Counted from the first letter of the stretch, positions 9,539 to 18,718 are shown. The stretch is DNA of 64,000 bases from Chloroflexota bacterium (GCA_026389845.1 JAPLHB010000186.1:1-64000); one strand, 5' to 3'. Numbers and translations are program-made. Notes: generated by a model from the letters alone, not told the origin.

Positions 9539-10705
9539 CTACCGGTGACTCAAGATCAACTCGTCGATCTCCGGCGCCAGCGGCAGCGCGCCATCTTCGG
9601 CGATGGCGAAACCGCTCTCAAAGCGCGCGCCGTGCAGGTCGGGCATGCCGAACAGGCTGACATCAATGCAGACGGTCATGTGGGGCTGCAAGGTTACGTG
9701 GCTGCGTGGGCCAAAGAACGGCCCTTCGGCCTCGAACAAGCCGACAGTGTGAATATAGGGCACCAGCATGTACGGCGCGTAGCCGCACTCCAGCAGGTAG
9801 GCCCGGATCGGCGCATCCATCTCCACGCCGGTGCGACCGACGACCAACTGTTTCCGGGCGATGTCGTACGCGTGCGCCATGTGGCTCAGCAGACGCTTCT
9901 GAGCTTCGGTCGCCTTGCCGCCCACCACGGTCGTGTCGCCGACCGATGACGCGTAACCGTTGACCTTCGGGCTGATGCTGAACATGACCAGTTCCCCATC
10001 GGCCAGGCGCCGCGCCGTGGGCGTCGGCACCACGCTGCCCGTCCGCGGCCCCGAAGCGACGATGGTGCGGTAGCCGAAGCCGGAGCAGCCCAAGGCGCGG
10101 GCTTTCGCCTCGCCGGCCGCGCAGACTTGCAGCTCGTTATTTCCGGCAACGATCTGCGCGGACATGGGGGCCAGCGCCTGGGTCGCGATGCCGAACGCCG
10201 CGCGGATCGACGCGACCTCGGCTTCGCTCTTGAACCAGCGCAACCGCTCGTACGGCTCGGTGATGTCCACGAGCTCCACGCCGCTGAGCTGCTGCGTGAG
10301 GTCCGCATACAGCGCGTGCGGCATCACACCCAGGCCGACGACCCCCAGGCGCCGCAGCGGTCGGCCGGGCAGCGCCTCTGCCATCACCTGACCCACCGAC
10401 AGGATGCGGGCGGACGGATACTCCTCGTCGGGCACCATGAAGACGGGGACGTTATAGGTCCTCTTGATCGCCGCGTCCGCCTTGGCGAACGGCTCCGATT
10501 CCGGTCCGCCGAGGATGCACGGTTCCCCGTCACGCGGCACCAGCACCGCGCCCGACTCGAACTGCGGCACCCAGTTCGAGAGGTAGACGCCGTTGGCCGA
10601 CCTCAACTCGTCATAGTAGACGAGCGCGGCGTCCAACTCGTGCTGTCGCAACAACGCCTGGGCGCGCGCCACGCGCGCCTGAAACTCACTGGTAGGTATC
10701 TCCAT
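9539..10705 (-). CDS. M24 family creatinase/prolidase-like protein, paralogue C
   Basis: 388 aa. I chose ATG 10705 (MEIPTSEFQ) because AGGAG lies 7 bases upstream and because it matches the paralogues; a start at 10723 would add six residues. Creatinase N-domain plus pita-bread domain. Both metal Asp positions are serine (S243 and S254 in the MFSISPKVNGYASSVG region). H319 and E363 are retained. This is the most divergent of the three and has lost the GP.HG context (YIHTVG). The gene follows the polysaccharide deacetylase after 41 bases. Function as for A and B, with a different substrate preference likely. Confidence 0.8.
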   Translation of the reverse strand: MEIPTSEFQARVARAQALLRQHELDAALVYYDELRSANGVYLSNWVPQFESGAVLVPRDGEPCILGGPESEPFAKADAAIKRTYNVPVFMVPDEEYPSARILSVGQVMAEALPGRPLRRLGVVGLGVMPHALYADLTQQLSGVELVDITEPYERLRWFKSEAEVASIRAAFGIATQALAPMSAQIVAGNNELQVCAAGEAKARALGCSGFGYRTIVASGPRTGSVVPTPTARRLADGELVMFSISPKVNGYASSVGDTTVVGGKATEAQKRLLSHMAHAYDIARKQLVVGRTGVEMDAPIRAYLLECGYAPYMLVPYIHTVGLFEAEGPFFGPRSHVTLQPHMTVCIDVSLFGMPDLHGARFESGFAIAEDGALPLAPEIDELILSHR

Positions 10706-10746
10706 GTGACTGCTCCTTCGCATCCATGTGACTTGGTCTGCTTCGC

Positions 10747-11649
10747 CTATCCCTTCCAGACCTCAGCGAAGTCTTTCATCGTCCAGAAGGTGGCGCCGCC
10801 AGCGCGCAGAAGGCCGAGCAACTCGTCCAGGGCGGCCAGGTGGGCCTCGCCGCTGTTCTTCCAGAGCCATTCGGCGACCTCCAGCCGGCCTTCGCCGAAG
10901 ACCAGCTCGTGCGGGGTGGGCACAAACTCCCAGGGGTGGAGATACAGGCAGACAAAGAGGGGCAGGTCGCGCGCCTGAAGATAGGCGCCCATGCCATTGA
11001 TCCGCTCCTTGAAACGCGCCCCGCCCTCGAGGCGCAACTTCGGCCAGCAGTCGTGCCCGCGCCAGAAGCCGTTCACGCCGGGCGGAGCCGGCTCGCTGAA
11101 GTCGGCGAAGGTCGGCAGCTCCAGCACGCGCATGTCGCCGGCCTCACGCCAGTCATCCCGGCTGGGATAGTAGGGGGCGAACTGTTTGGCGTAGAAGTAG
11201 GTGGGATAGCTGCCGTCCACGGTATAGCCCAGGCGCTCCAGCGCGTGCAACACCTGGTTGCTGCTCTGGAGCCGGGGACAGCGAAAAGAGACGGGACGTA
11301 CGCCGGCCACCGCGGCCACGATCTCGGTCGCCAGGTCGAGCCGATGCTCGACCTCTTCCGGCAGCAGCGTGAAAAGCCCGGGTGTGTCCGAGTTGGCCTC
11401 GCCGAGGAACTCGTGGTGCAGGGCGTGACAGCCAATCTCATGGCCGGCAGCGAGCGCCCATCCCATCGCTTGCGGGCAGGCTTGCGCCGCATCGGCGGTG
11501 AAGAGGAAAGTGGCCGGGACAGCATGCCGCTCCAGAATCTCGAGAATGTGCGGCGTGCCGGCGTTGACCCCCTCGTAGGTGGTCCACCAATTCCCAAGAT
11601 CGGTTTCCATGTCGAAGCTGATGATCACGTGAGGCAGTTTGGCAGCCAT
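10747..11649 (-). CDS. polysaccharide deacetylase (CE4/NodB-like)
   Basis: 300 aa with a NodB homology domain. The catalytic-base/metal Asp is in SFDMET (about 11-16), and the metal His pair is in HEIGCHALHH (about 70-79), matching the HxxxH motif of CE4 enzymes. The RCPRLQSS segment corresponds to the Arg-containing motif 3. No signal peptide is present, so it acts in the cytosol, which fits the intracellular branch of CE4 proteins (allantoinase/PuuE-like or amide hydrolases) better than cell-wall deacetylation. That fits the company of M20 and M24 hydrolases. It is followed by M24 paralogue C and preceded by the ABC permease after 36 bases. Confidence 0.78.
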   Translation of the reverse strand: MAAKLPHVIISFDMETDLGNWWTTYEGVNAGTPHILEILERHAVPATFLFTADAAQACPQAMGWALAAGHEIGCHALHHEFLGEANSDTPGLFTLLPEEVEHRLDLATEIVAAVAGVRPVSFRCPRLQSSNQVLHALERLGYTVDGSYPTYFYAKQFAPYYPSRDDWREAGDMRVLELPTFADFSEPAPPGVNGFWRGHDCWPKLRLEGGARFKERINGMGAYLQARDLPLFVCLYLHPWEFVPTPHELVFGEGRLEVAEWLWKNSGEAHLAALDELLGLLRAGGATFWTMKDFAEVWKG

Positions 11650-11685
11650 TGCACACCCCGTGCCGGGCGGAGCCGGTCCCGTCAG

Positions 11686-12582
11686 CTAGAACTTCATCGC
11701 GCCTTCCTGCAATCCCTTCATATACCAGCGCTGTAAGAAGGAGAAAGCCAGAATGCCCGGAAGGATGGCCATGATGTACATGGCGGCCACGCGCGGGAAT
11801 GCCCACTCACCGAACCCACCGAAGGTGGTTGCCAGCACCACCGGGAAAGTGAACTTGTAGCGGTCGTTGATCAGGGTGAATGCGTACAAGAACTCCCCCC
11901 ACGCCGTCACGAAATTGACGATGCCCAGCACGACGATGCCGTTGGCCGCCAGCGGCAGCATGATCTGGATGAGCGTGCGCCACGAATTAGCGCCATCTAC
12001 CCGCGCTGCGTCCACCAGCTCGGGCGACACCTGCTGGAAGATGCCGCGCATGATCATAATACTGAACGCCAGGTTCAAGGTGATGTAGGGTAAGATCAGC
12101 CCCGGCAAGGTGTTGATCAGGCCCAGCTTACGCTCGAGCTGGAAGACGCCGATGATCGAAACCAGGCGCGTGGGGAAGAAAAGGGTGCCGACCAGGATCA
12201 AGCCCACCACCACCGCTCCAGGCAGCCGGAGATGCACCAATGCATAGCCCGCCAGGATCGCGATGATCGTCGTGATAACCACGGTCGAGAGGGTCACGAT
12301 AATGCTGTTGGTGAAGTTGTGCACCACGCTGGGCATCTTCTGGAAGACGTAGGCGTAGTGGGTGAAATCGAAAACCTCCGGCCAGATCTTGCCTGTGTAG
12401 GCATCGCGCAATGACTTCACCGAGGTCAACACGACCCACAGCAGGGGGACCAGGATCAGCAAACAGAAGAAAATAATCGTGCCATGCAGCAGCACCGTGC
12501 GTACTGGGACCGGCTTGCGGTGCTTTGGCAGCACGCGGTGATCGGTGCGGGCGTTTGCTAGACTCGATTCTGCGCTCGTCAT
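11686..12582 (-). CDS. CUT1-type ABC transporter permease (MalG-like)
   Basis: 298 aa inner-membrane permease with six predicted membrane segments and the EAA-type coupling loop (VDAARVDGANSWRTLIQIMLPL, discontinuously matched). Start ATG is preceded by AGGAG at 9 bases. It partners with the permease at 12595-13539 and the binding protein at 13689-15191. No ATPase gene is in the window, so a shared MsmK-like ATPase elsewhere is implied, as is usual for CUT1 systems. Ligand unknown; sugars, polyols or small amides are possible. Confidence 0.88.
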   Translation of the reverse strand: MTSAESSLANARTDHRVLPKHRKPVPVRTVLLHGTIIFFCLLILVPLLWVVLTSVKSLRDAYTGKIWPEVFDFTHYAYVFQKMPSVVHNFTNSIIVTLSTVVITTIIAILAGYALVHLRLPGAVVVGLILVGTLFFPTRLVSIIGVFQLERKLGLINTLPGLILPYITLNLAFSIMIMRGIFQQVSPELVDAARVDGANSWRTLIQIMLPLAANGIVVLGIVNFVTAWGEFLYAFTLINDRYKFTFPVVLATTFGGFGEWAFPRVAAMYIMAILPGILAFSFLQRWYMKGLQEGAMKF

Positions 12583-12594
12583 GGAAGATCGCTC

Positions 12595-13539
12595 CTAGTC
12601 ACGATTTCGGAAAATCCGCATCAGGATGGCGACGACGATCAGCATGGCCACGGCGCCCACCCAACCGACAGCGGATGCATAGCCCTGCGGCCAGGTTCCG
12701 ACCTGGAAGGCCAGGTGCCACATATAGACGGTCCAGGTGTAGGTCGGCATTGCCCGGTTGAAGCCGCCCATGATGATGAAGTCGTCAATGACCGCCATCG
12801 CGCTGCCGAAGCGCAAGATCACCAGGATCCACATGATCGGCTGGAGCCGCGGCAGGGTCACGCGCCAAAACAACTGCCATTCGTTGGCGCCATCTACCCG
12901 CGCAGCCTCGATCAATTCCTTGGGAATGGAGGCAAGTCCGGCCAGGAAGAACATGGTGTGGTAGCCCAGCCCCCACCAGATCTCTACGAAAGCCACCGCG
13001 GGGATCGCCAGGGGAGAAAGTCCCACCCATTGCGGCGCATTGAAACTATTGAAAAGATGCAGGTAGTCTCGCAAGATAACATTGATGGGGCCGATCTCGA
13101 AGTCGAAGAGCCAGCGCCATAGGACAAAGATCATTGCGGCAGGAACCACGGCGGGGATCAGCAAGATCAACCGATAGACGGTCGCCAATCGCACGTTCTT
13201 GACCCGGTCCACCAGGATGGCGACAAAAAGCGGGATAAAGATCACACCCGGCAGAAATATCGCCGTGAAAATCGCCGAGCGCTGCAGCCCGGTCAGAAAA
13301 ACGGGGTCTTTGATCACGTTGATATAGTTCTGCAGCCCCACGAACTGAGCCGGAGCCTGGCTGATGTACTTGTAGTCTGTGAAGCTCATCCACAGGGACC
13401 TGAGGATCGGGTAGGCCATGTAGATGAAAAAAAAGAGCGCAGCAGGGAGGAGATAGATCCAGTTGCCCCAGCCATGGGTGCGCGAGAACAACGGTCGTCT
13501 CCGGCGGGCAACGCGCCGTGGCGCAACACTGCTAGTCAT
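12595..13539 (-). CDS. CUT1-type ABC transporter permease (MalF/UgpA-like)
   Basis: 314 aa inner-membrane protein with a basic N-terminus (SVAPRRVARRRR) and about six membrane helices. The conserved cytoplasmic loop reads EAARVDGANEWQLFWRVTLP. A GAGGGG ribosome site precedes the ATG. It ends 12 bases before the second permease, consistent with one mRNA. The 149-bp gap upstream, to the binding-protein gene, holds no gene. Confidence 0.88.
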   Translation of the reverse strand: MTSSVAPRRVARRRRPLFSRTHGWGNWIYLLPAALFFFIYMAYPILRSLWMSFTDYKYISQAPAQFVGLQNYINVIKDPVFLTGLQRSAIFTAIFLPGVIFIPLFVAILVDRVKNVRLATVYRLILLIPAVVPAAMIFVLWRWLFDFEIGPINVILRDYLHLFNSFNAPQWVGLSPLAIPAVAFVEIWWGLGYHTMFFLAGLASIPKELIEAARVDGANEWQLFWRVTLPRLQPIMWILVILRFGSAMAVIDDFIIMGGFNRAMPTYTWTVYMWHLAFQVGTWPQGYASAVGWVGAVAMLIVVAILMRIFRNRD

Positions 13540-13688
13540 ACACTACCCCTCTTGATACCAGCAGGGGCGAGACTTTCCGTACGGCGCTCGCCGCGACCGA
13601 TGGTTCATAGTTCGTTCCTGCCATCCATCGCGGCGCAACCGGCCGATCGTCCCGCCCCACGCCCTCAGGCACGTACTTCAGACCGCTC

Positions 13689-15191
13689 TCAGATACCGCA
13701 GCAGCCGGCTTTCTTGATCTCGGCCACGACAGCGTCCTTGCACTCCTGCATAACCTTCTTGACGTCCGTGTCCTGACCCTTCAGGAACTTCTCCCAGATA
13801 GGCTGGCCGATCTGGAACTGCGTCAGGCCGAACTGGTGGTTCGGGATGGCCTTCGCGTGGTCGAGGCCGCCGCGCACCAGCGGCACCCAGGTCTGCTTCG
13901 TCAGCCAGTCCGGCTTGTCTTTATCCCAGGCCGCGTAGAGCGACTTGTAAGGGGGCAACTGCCCCGGATGACCGGCCGAGCTGCCCGCGATGGAGTCCTT
14001 CCAAATCTGCGCCTCATAGGTGAGCGCCTTCATGTACGCGGCAGCCTTGTCCTTGTTCTTGCCGTACTTGAACAAGCAGGCGCCGGTGTCCCAGAAGGCG
14101 GTGCCGCCTTCGCCGCCCTTGGCAACGGGCAGCGCGCCCATGCGGAACTGCGTGGGATCCTTCCACTTTTCCGCCATGCGCAACGGAGCATTCTCGTACT
14201 TGATGTAGTAGGCGACCAGCTCCGCGGCGAACGCGACCTCGTCCGGCGTCTGGTTCACGCCGGCATCCGTTGACCCCGGCTGCAGCGCGTTGGCCGACGA
14301 CAGGTCCAACATCTTCTTCATGATCTGGAGGGCCTGGATGGCGGGATCGCTGGTGAAATCGTAAAGTTGGAAGCCCGTTTTGTCGCCCGCCAGGGTGTAC
14401 CAGCACTTAGTGCTGATGCTGTGGGTGATCGGGACCAGCGAACGCCAGCCGTGGGCGTCGAACGTGCAGCCGTACTTGGCCGCGCCCTTGTCCATCACGG
14501 TCTTCGCGCTGGCGAGGTATTCATCCCAATCTGCCGGGATCTTGTCGGGGAGGCCGGCCGCTTTGATCAGCGCGTTGTTCTGCGCCTCGACAATGACGTC
14601 CAGCAGGAAGGGCCAGCAGTAAAGCTTGCCGTCTACCGTGCACTCCTCGCGGATCGCCGGGATGAGGTCATCGAGCAGTCCCGCGGGCAAGTAGGGATCC
14701 CACGGCTCGATCGTGCCAGAAGCGATGAGCTGCCCCATCTCGACAAACGGGGTCATACCGACGTAGACGTCCCACGTGCTCTCGCCGGCCTTGGCTTCGG
14801 CGACAAAGCGCGCGACGTCGAAGCCTTGCGTCGGGGCAATCTGGTAGTTGAGGCCCGGGAACTTCGGGTTCACGGTCCCCTTGATGGCTGGATGGAGACT
14901 CTCAATCCAGTCGTAGAATGTGGGGGTCAGTGGGCGACCGGCGGCTGCCGCAGGGGCAGCGGTGGCCGCGGCGGGTGCGGCGGGTGCGGCGGTGGCCGCG
15001 GCAGGCGCGGCAGGCGCCGCGGTGGGCGCAGCAGCGGGAGGGGGAGTACCGCAGGCGGCAAGCACAGTAACGCCAGCCGCGCTCAGACCCGTTGCGGTCA
15101 GGCCCTGGATGAATTGGCGACGAGAGATACGCCCTTGTTGAAGCTGCCAGAACAGGTTGGAACCTGCCTGTTCCGTATCTTTGGGAGCCAT
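13689..15191 (-). CDS. CUT1-type ABC substrate-binding lipoprotein with Tat signal
   Basis: 500 aa. The signal peptide has a twin-arginine motif (SRRQFIQ, R24-R25) and a lipobox ending VLAAC with lipidation Cys47, so the protein is probably exported folded and anchored outside the membrane. An Ala/Pro/Thr linker of repeated AAPAA units (about 50-85) joins it to a type-1 solute-binding domain. Start has AAGGAGG 7 bases upstream. A consensus promoter lies about 200 bases upstream (15398-15426), which should give this abundant component its own transcript. The ligand is not evident; neighbouring amidohydrolases suggest it may not be a simple sugar. Confidence 0.87.
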   Translation of the reverse strand: MAPKDTEQAGSNLFWQLQQGRISRRQFIQGLTATGLSAAGVTVLAACGTPPPAAAPTAAPAAPAAATAAPAAPAAATAAPAAAAGRPLTPTFYDWIESLHPAIKGTVNPKFPGLNYQIAPTQGFDVARFVAEAKAGESTWDVYVGMTPFVEMGQLIASGTIEPWDPYLPAGLLDDLIPAIREECTVDGKLYCWPFLLDVIVEAQNNALIKAAGLPDKIPADWDEYLASAKTVMDKGAAKYGCTFDAHGWRSLVPITHSISTKCWYTLAGDKTGFQLYDFTSDPAIQALQIMKKMLDLSSANALQPGSTDAGVNQTPDEVAFAAELVAYYIKYENAPLRMAEKWKDPTQFRMGALPVAKGGEGGTAFWDTGACLFKYGKNKDKAAAYMKALTYEAQIWKDSIAGSSAGHPGQLPPYKSLYAAWDKDKPDWLTKQTWVPLVRGGLDHAKAIPNHQFGLTQFQIGQPIWEKFLKGQDTDVKKVMQECKDAVVAEIKKAGCCGI

Positions 15192-15397
15192 ATGCCTTCC
15201 TCCTTGAAGCGAACGAATGTCTCAGTTCAAACAACACAAAGGAATCGGCGAGGGGTTATTTCGATAGGCAAGCTACTCCTTTCTTCAAAAACGACGCTCT
15301 TCCTCGATCTGTCAACGTGGCAAGCGACAAGCCTTGTACCGTAGGAGGGCTACAGCCCAAGAGAGTGATACCCAAGGCTTAGATCGAAGTGGGAGAG

Positions 15398-15426
15398 AGT
15401 ATAGCATGTGACAACGCTTAAGTCAA
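15398..15426 (-). promoter_or_regulatory. sigma70-type promoter for the ABC transporter genes
   Basis: On the minus strand: -35 TTGACT (15426-15421), 17-base spacer, -10 TATACT (15403-15398). Five of six bases match consensus at each element. Predicted start about 15390, giving a leader of about 200 bases before the binding-protein ATG. Nothing else recognisable lies in 15192-15482. Confidence 0.7.
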
Positions 15427-15482
15427 CCGAATCGAGTGGGCAAATCAGGGCGATCGCATCTTATTTGCCCAAGTAGATCTCC

Positions 15483-16487
15483 TTACAACTTAACGACTTC
15501 GCCGGTTTCGAGCGACTGCCGGGCCGCCAACGCGGTGGCCACCGCCAACCTGCCTTGCTCTGCTGTGCCAGTCGTGAGCGGTTGACTACTCCGCACACAC
15601 TCGATGAACGCGGCAGCCTGGTTTGCATAACCGTCACCGGCCGGGCTTGCCAACGGCCGCGCCGGTTTGCCCTTCTCATACACCAGCAGGCTGCTGCCAC
15701 CGGCGCCGCGCGAATCAACCTGGACCCCGCCAGCGCGGAAGGTGAACTCCACCGAGCCGCCCTCGCACAGCACGGATAACCCCATGGTAAAGGGATACTC
15801 CGGGGCCTGCAGCGCGCTGCCCTCGGCGAAGCCCTTCACATCGCCGTAGTCCACCAACGTCATCGCCAGATCCCAGCCGCCGGATTCGGGGCTGCGCTGG
15901 CCGCGCGCGTAGACCGTTTTGGGCGTGCCGAACAGCCAATTCAGCGTATCCAGGTCATGGACGTGAAGGTCTAACACCCCACCGCCCGACCACTCGGGGT
16001 GCAGAAAGAAGTCGCTCCAGCGCGGGGGGCCGACCAACCGTTTGGCCGTCGCGGCCAGTGGTCTGCCCAGTGCGCCGGTCTTGAGGAGATCGGCGATCGC
16101 CACATATTCCGGCCAGAAGCGCAGCACGTGGGCCACCATTAGCAGCCGACCGCTTTGTTTAGCAGCCGCGCTCATCTCGTCGCACTCGGCGACGGATAGG
16201 CCCATCGGCTTCTCCACCAAAACATGCTTGCCGGCTTGCAGCGCGGCGATAGTGAGATCTTTGTGGAGCTGCGTGGGGAGCGTGTTGCTGATGGCATCAA
16301 CGCGGGGATCGGTCGCCAGTTTGTGCACGTCGGTGAACGGCTCGGCGTCGTATTTCGCCGCCATCGCCCCGGCTTTCTCGGCCGATCGGGAGAAGATGCC
16401 GACGATCTGCACGTCGGGGAGCTGCGCGAAGGCCGCGGCGTGTGTGCCGCCCATGAAACCCGCGCCGAGGATACCGAGTCTAATCAT
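15483..16487 (-). CDS. Gfo/Idh/MocA family NAD(P)-dependent oxidoreductase
   Basis: About 334 aa. Rossmann motif GILGAGFMGGTHA near the N-terminus, EKPMGLS (about 93-99) with the family's catalytic Lys-Pro, and the C-terminal alpha/beta domain with HVHDLDTLNWLFG. I prefer ATG 16487 (6 bases after AGGAGG) to the GTG three bases upstream. These enzymes oxidise or reduce sugars, inositols and related polyols. The gene lies 15 bases after the M20 gene and about 57 bases upstream of the promoter for the ABC genes, so it is the third gene of the SDR-led transcript. A degraded relative is found at 58868-59240. Confidence 0.88.
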   Translation of the reverse strand: MIRLGILGAGFMGGTHAAAFAQLPDVQIVGIFSRSAEKAGAMAAKYDAEPFTDVHKLATDPRVDAISNTLPTQLHKDLTIAALQAGKHVLVEKPMGLSVAECDEMSAAAKQSGRLLMVAHVLRFWPEYVAIADLLKTGALGRPLAATAKRLVGPPRWSDFFLHPEWSGGGVLDLHVHDLDTLNWLFGTPKTVYARGQRSPESGGWDLAMTLVDYGDVKGFAEGSALQAPEYPFTMGLSVLCEGGSVEFTFRAGGVQVDSRGAGGSSLLVYEKGKPARPLASPAGDGYANQAAAFIECVRSSQPLTTGTAEQGRLAVATALAARQSLETGEVVKL

Positions 16488-16502
16488 CACGTGCCTCCTA
16501 TC

Positions 16503-17807
16503 TTATATCAACCAGTCGGCAATGGTCAGGGCGTAGGTCTTGGTCAGGGCGACTAGGTCAGCCACCGACACCCACTCGTCCGGCGCATGCGCGTTGGCCC
16601 CGTGCGGGCCTACGATCACAACCGGAGTGGGGCTGTGCAGGTTGAAGATAAAGCCGTCGCAGGCAAAGGGGGCCGGGCCAAAAGCGGGTGGCTGACCGGT
16701 CACCGCGGCCAGGTTGGTTGCCAGCACCCCAACGAGGGGATGGTCATCGGCCATGCTGCTGCCCGCCAGGAAGCGCGTCCGCTCTTCCCAGCGGGTGGTC
16801 ACCCGCTGGAGGGTGGGCGTCACTTCGGTCGCCTGGGCTACCACCCCCCTCAGCTCCGATTTGAGCTGCTCCTCGGTCACACCGGGTGGGATCTCAATCC
16901 AAAACTCGACCCAGGCAGTGTCGGGGATGGCTTCACCGGTGCCCCACGGCAGCAGCTCGCCGGACCGCAGCAGGAAGGGCATGAGGGGGAAGACGTCGTT
17001 TTCGAATCCCTTGGGCCTGGGCCGTGCATTGCGCTCCTCGTTATAGCGGTCCAGCGCAGCCAGCAGATGGCCGAGGGCTGTTACCGGATCGCGGAGAATC
17101 GTGTCCCCGAAGCCCATGCCCACCCCCTCGGTGCAGGTGAAGAGGCGGAACTGCTGCCCGCCGCGGTGGGCTGTGCTGACCAGCATGTTGTTCGGCTCGG
17201 ACAGGATGGCGAGGTCGGCATTGTACCCGCGCAGGCAGCAGGCCAGCGATCCGTGCGCACCGCCGAACTCCTCATCTACCACCGTTTCCAGGATCAAGTC
17301 GCCCTTCAGTTCGAAGCCCAGCTCACGAATACAACGCGCCGCCATGAGATAGGTGGCGATACCACCCTTCATGTCGTTGGCGCCGCGGCCATACAGCCTG
17401 CCGTCCTCGATCGTCCCATCCCACCAGGTATACTTGCCCTGGCCGACAGCCGGCACCACGTCAATGTGGCCGGTGAACAGCAGCGACTTGCGCCCCGCGG
17501 CCTTGCCGACGGGGCCTTCCGGCTGTGGGGACATCACACCCACCACATTTGGCCGATCTGTGTAATCGCGCCCCGGCCAGTACGCCGGATGTTCGGTCAA
17601 CCCCACAACCTCCGGGGGCGTAAACACGTCCACACGGCAGCCGATATCGCGCAGGATCTCAGCGACGAACATCTGGCAGGCTTTCTCGCTGCCGTGCGGC
17701 GGTTTATTCTCGCTGGGGATGCGCACCAGGGACTGAGCCAGGCCGATTACATCAGCCTGGTGCGCGTCTACCCATTGCAGGATAGCATCGCGTGTGGGTG
17801 TCGTCAT
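16503..17807 (-). CDS. M20 family metallopeptidase / deacylase, second copy
   Basis: 434 aa from ATG 17807 (MTTPTRDAIL); the open frame extends upstream, but the sequence there is not family-like. Zinc-site motifs: FTGHIDVVP, GRGANDMKGG (bridging Asp), TVVDEEFGGAHG (general base), and a late NAHAPDE His. It includes the dimerisation lid domain (about 190-310). Related to acetylornithine deacetylase/succinyl-diaminopimelate desuccinylase, but the lack of arginine or lysine pathway neighbours argues for a catabolic role. It is only distantly similar to the M20 at 8216. Confidence 0.87.
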   Translation of the reverse strand: MTTPTRDAILQWVDAHQADVIGLAQSLVRIPSENKPPHGSEKACQMFVAEILRDIGCRVDVFTPPEVVGLTEHPAYWPGRDYTDRPNVVGVMSPQPEGPVGKAAGRKSLLFTGHIDVVPAVGQGKYTWWDGTIEDGRLYGRGANDMKGGIATYLMAARCIRELGFELKGDLILETVVDEEFGGAHGSLACCLRGYNADLAILSEPNNMLVSTAHRGGQQFRLFTCTEGVGMGFGDTILRDPVTALGHLLAALDRYNEERNARPRPKGFENDVFPLMPFLLRSGELLPWGTGEAIPDTAWVEFWIEIPPGVTEEQLKSELRGVVAQATEVTPTLQRVTTRWEERTRFLAGSSMADDHPLVGVLATNLAAVTGQPPAFGPAPFACDGFIFNLHSPTPVVIVGPHGANAHAPDEWVSVADLVALTKTYALTIADWLI

Positions 17808-17835
17808 GGTTGATCCATCCCTTCCTGATGAACCG

Positions 17836-18591
17836 CTACTCGGCCAACTGCCCGCCGTCAATCACGATGGCATCGCCGTGGACAAACGAAGCATCGTCGG
17901 AAGCGAGAAAGGCGATCACCGACGCGACTTCTTCCGCTTTTCCCAGCCGCCGCAGAGGGATCTTGTGCTCGATATAATCTTTGATGAACTCGGGGGTATT
18001 GATGCCCACGGCGCTGTCCGTGGCGATATAGCCCGGGCAAACGCAGTTAACGCGGATGTTGAACGGCCCCAGCTCCAGCGCCAGCGTCTTGGTGAGGAGC
18101 ACGACACCGGCCTTGGCCGCGTTGTAATGCGAGTAGTTCCGCTCCCCCACCAATCCGTTTGTCGAGGCCATGTTGATGATGACTCCGGAACGCTTCCCTT
18201 TGAAGTATGGCACCACTGCCTGGCTCATCAGGAAACTGCCCTTCAGGTCGACAGCCAGGATCGCATCCCAGCGCGCCTCGGTGATATCCTCGAAGCGGTC
18301 TTCGTAGAAGATGCCGGCATTGTTGACCAGAATATCTATGTCTCCCATTTTCTCTAGCGCAAACTGCCGGGTGGCCAGGTCGTCTGCCTTGACCGACACA
18401 TCGGCGGTAAAGGAATGGATGGTCGCCCCGGTCTCGCGAGCGATTTGGGTCGCCGCAGCCGACGCCGCGGCCCCGTCTATGTCCGTGAGCACGACCGCGG
18501 CTCCTTCGGCCGCAAACCGGGCGACCGTCGCTTTGCCAATCCCACTGGCGCCGCCGGTGACGATCACCCGCTTGCCTTCGAATCTTCGCAT
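17836..18591 (-). CDS. short-chain dehydrogenase/reductase (FabG-like)
   Basis: 251 aa classical SDR. Cofactor motif TGGASGIG (about 12-19), NNAG (about 88-91), and a catalytic Ser/Tyr/Lys set in MASTNGLVG...YSHYNAAKAG. An Asp following the second strand (LTDID) favours NAD over NADP. Start ATG 18591 follows AGGAGG; the longer frame from 18639 has no ribosome site. It heads the 14-gene minus-strand array and shares a divergent regulatory region with the URO-D gene at 18785. Likely oxidises a hydroxyl of the catabolised compound. Confidence 0.87.
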   Translation of the reverse strand: MRRFEGKRVIVTGGASGIGKATVARFAAEGAAVVLTDIDGAAASAAATQIARETGATIHSFTADVSVKADDLATRQFALEKMGDIDILVNNAGIFYEDRFEDITEARWDAILAVDLKGSFLMSQAVVPYFKGKRSGVIINMASTNGLVGERNYSHYNAAKAGVVLLTKTLALELGPFNIRVNCVCPGYIATDSAVGINTPEFIKDYIEHKIPLRRLGKAEEVASVIAFLASDDASFVHGDAIVIDGGQLAE

Positions 18592-18643
18592 GGTATTTCC
18601 TCCTTGCGCAGGGTCGGCTCCGTGGTGGAGCCGATGCAATGAC

Positions 18644-18718
18644 GGGGATTATAGCACCAAACCTTGGTCGTTTGCCAGGGTGAGGTTGCCGTGCTCTACC
18701 CGTCATGCTATAATCCCC
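18644..18718. promoter_or_regulatory. divergent promoter region with 13-bp inverted repeat
   Basis: GGGGATTATAGCA (18644-18656) and TGCTATAATCCCC (18706-18718) are perfect inverted copies, and each contains a TATAAT -10 box pointing outward. The plus-strand promoter has TTGCCG (18686-18691), a 17-base spacer and TATAAT (18709-18714), and drives URO-D 18785. The minus-strand box (18654-18649) has only a weak -35 and would drive the SDR-led array. The symmetry could let one regulator control both directions. Confidence 0.6.

Noticed and set aside
8246-9949. 567-codon plus-strand frame opposite the M20 and M24 genes
   Set aside because: High-GC antisense frame; composition biased and no motifs, while the minus strand carries clear M20 and M24 motifs.
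15404-15420. LacI-type operator inside the ABC promoter spacer
   Set aside because: Only GAC/GTC ends are symmetrical; too weak to call.
16587-17813. 408-codon plus-strand frame opposite the second M20 gene
   Set aside because: Antisense shadow without ribosome site or family features.
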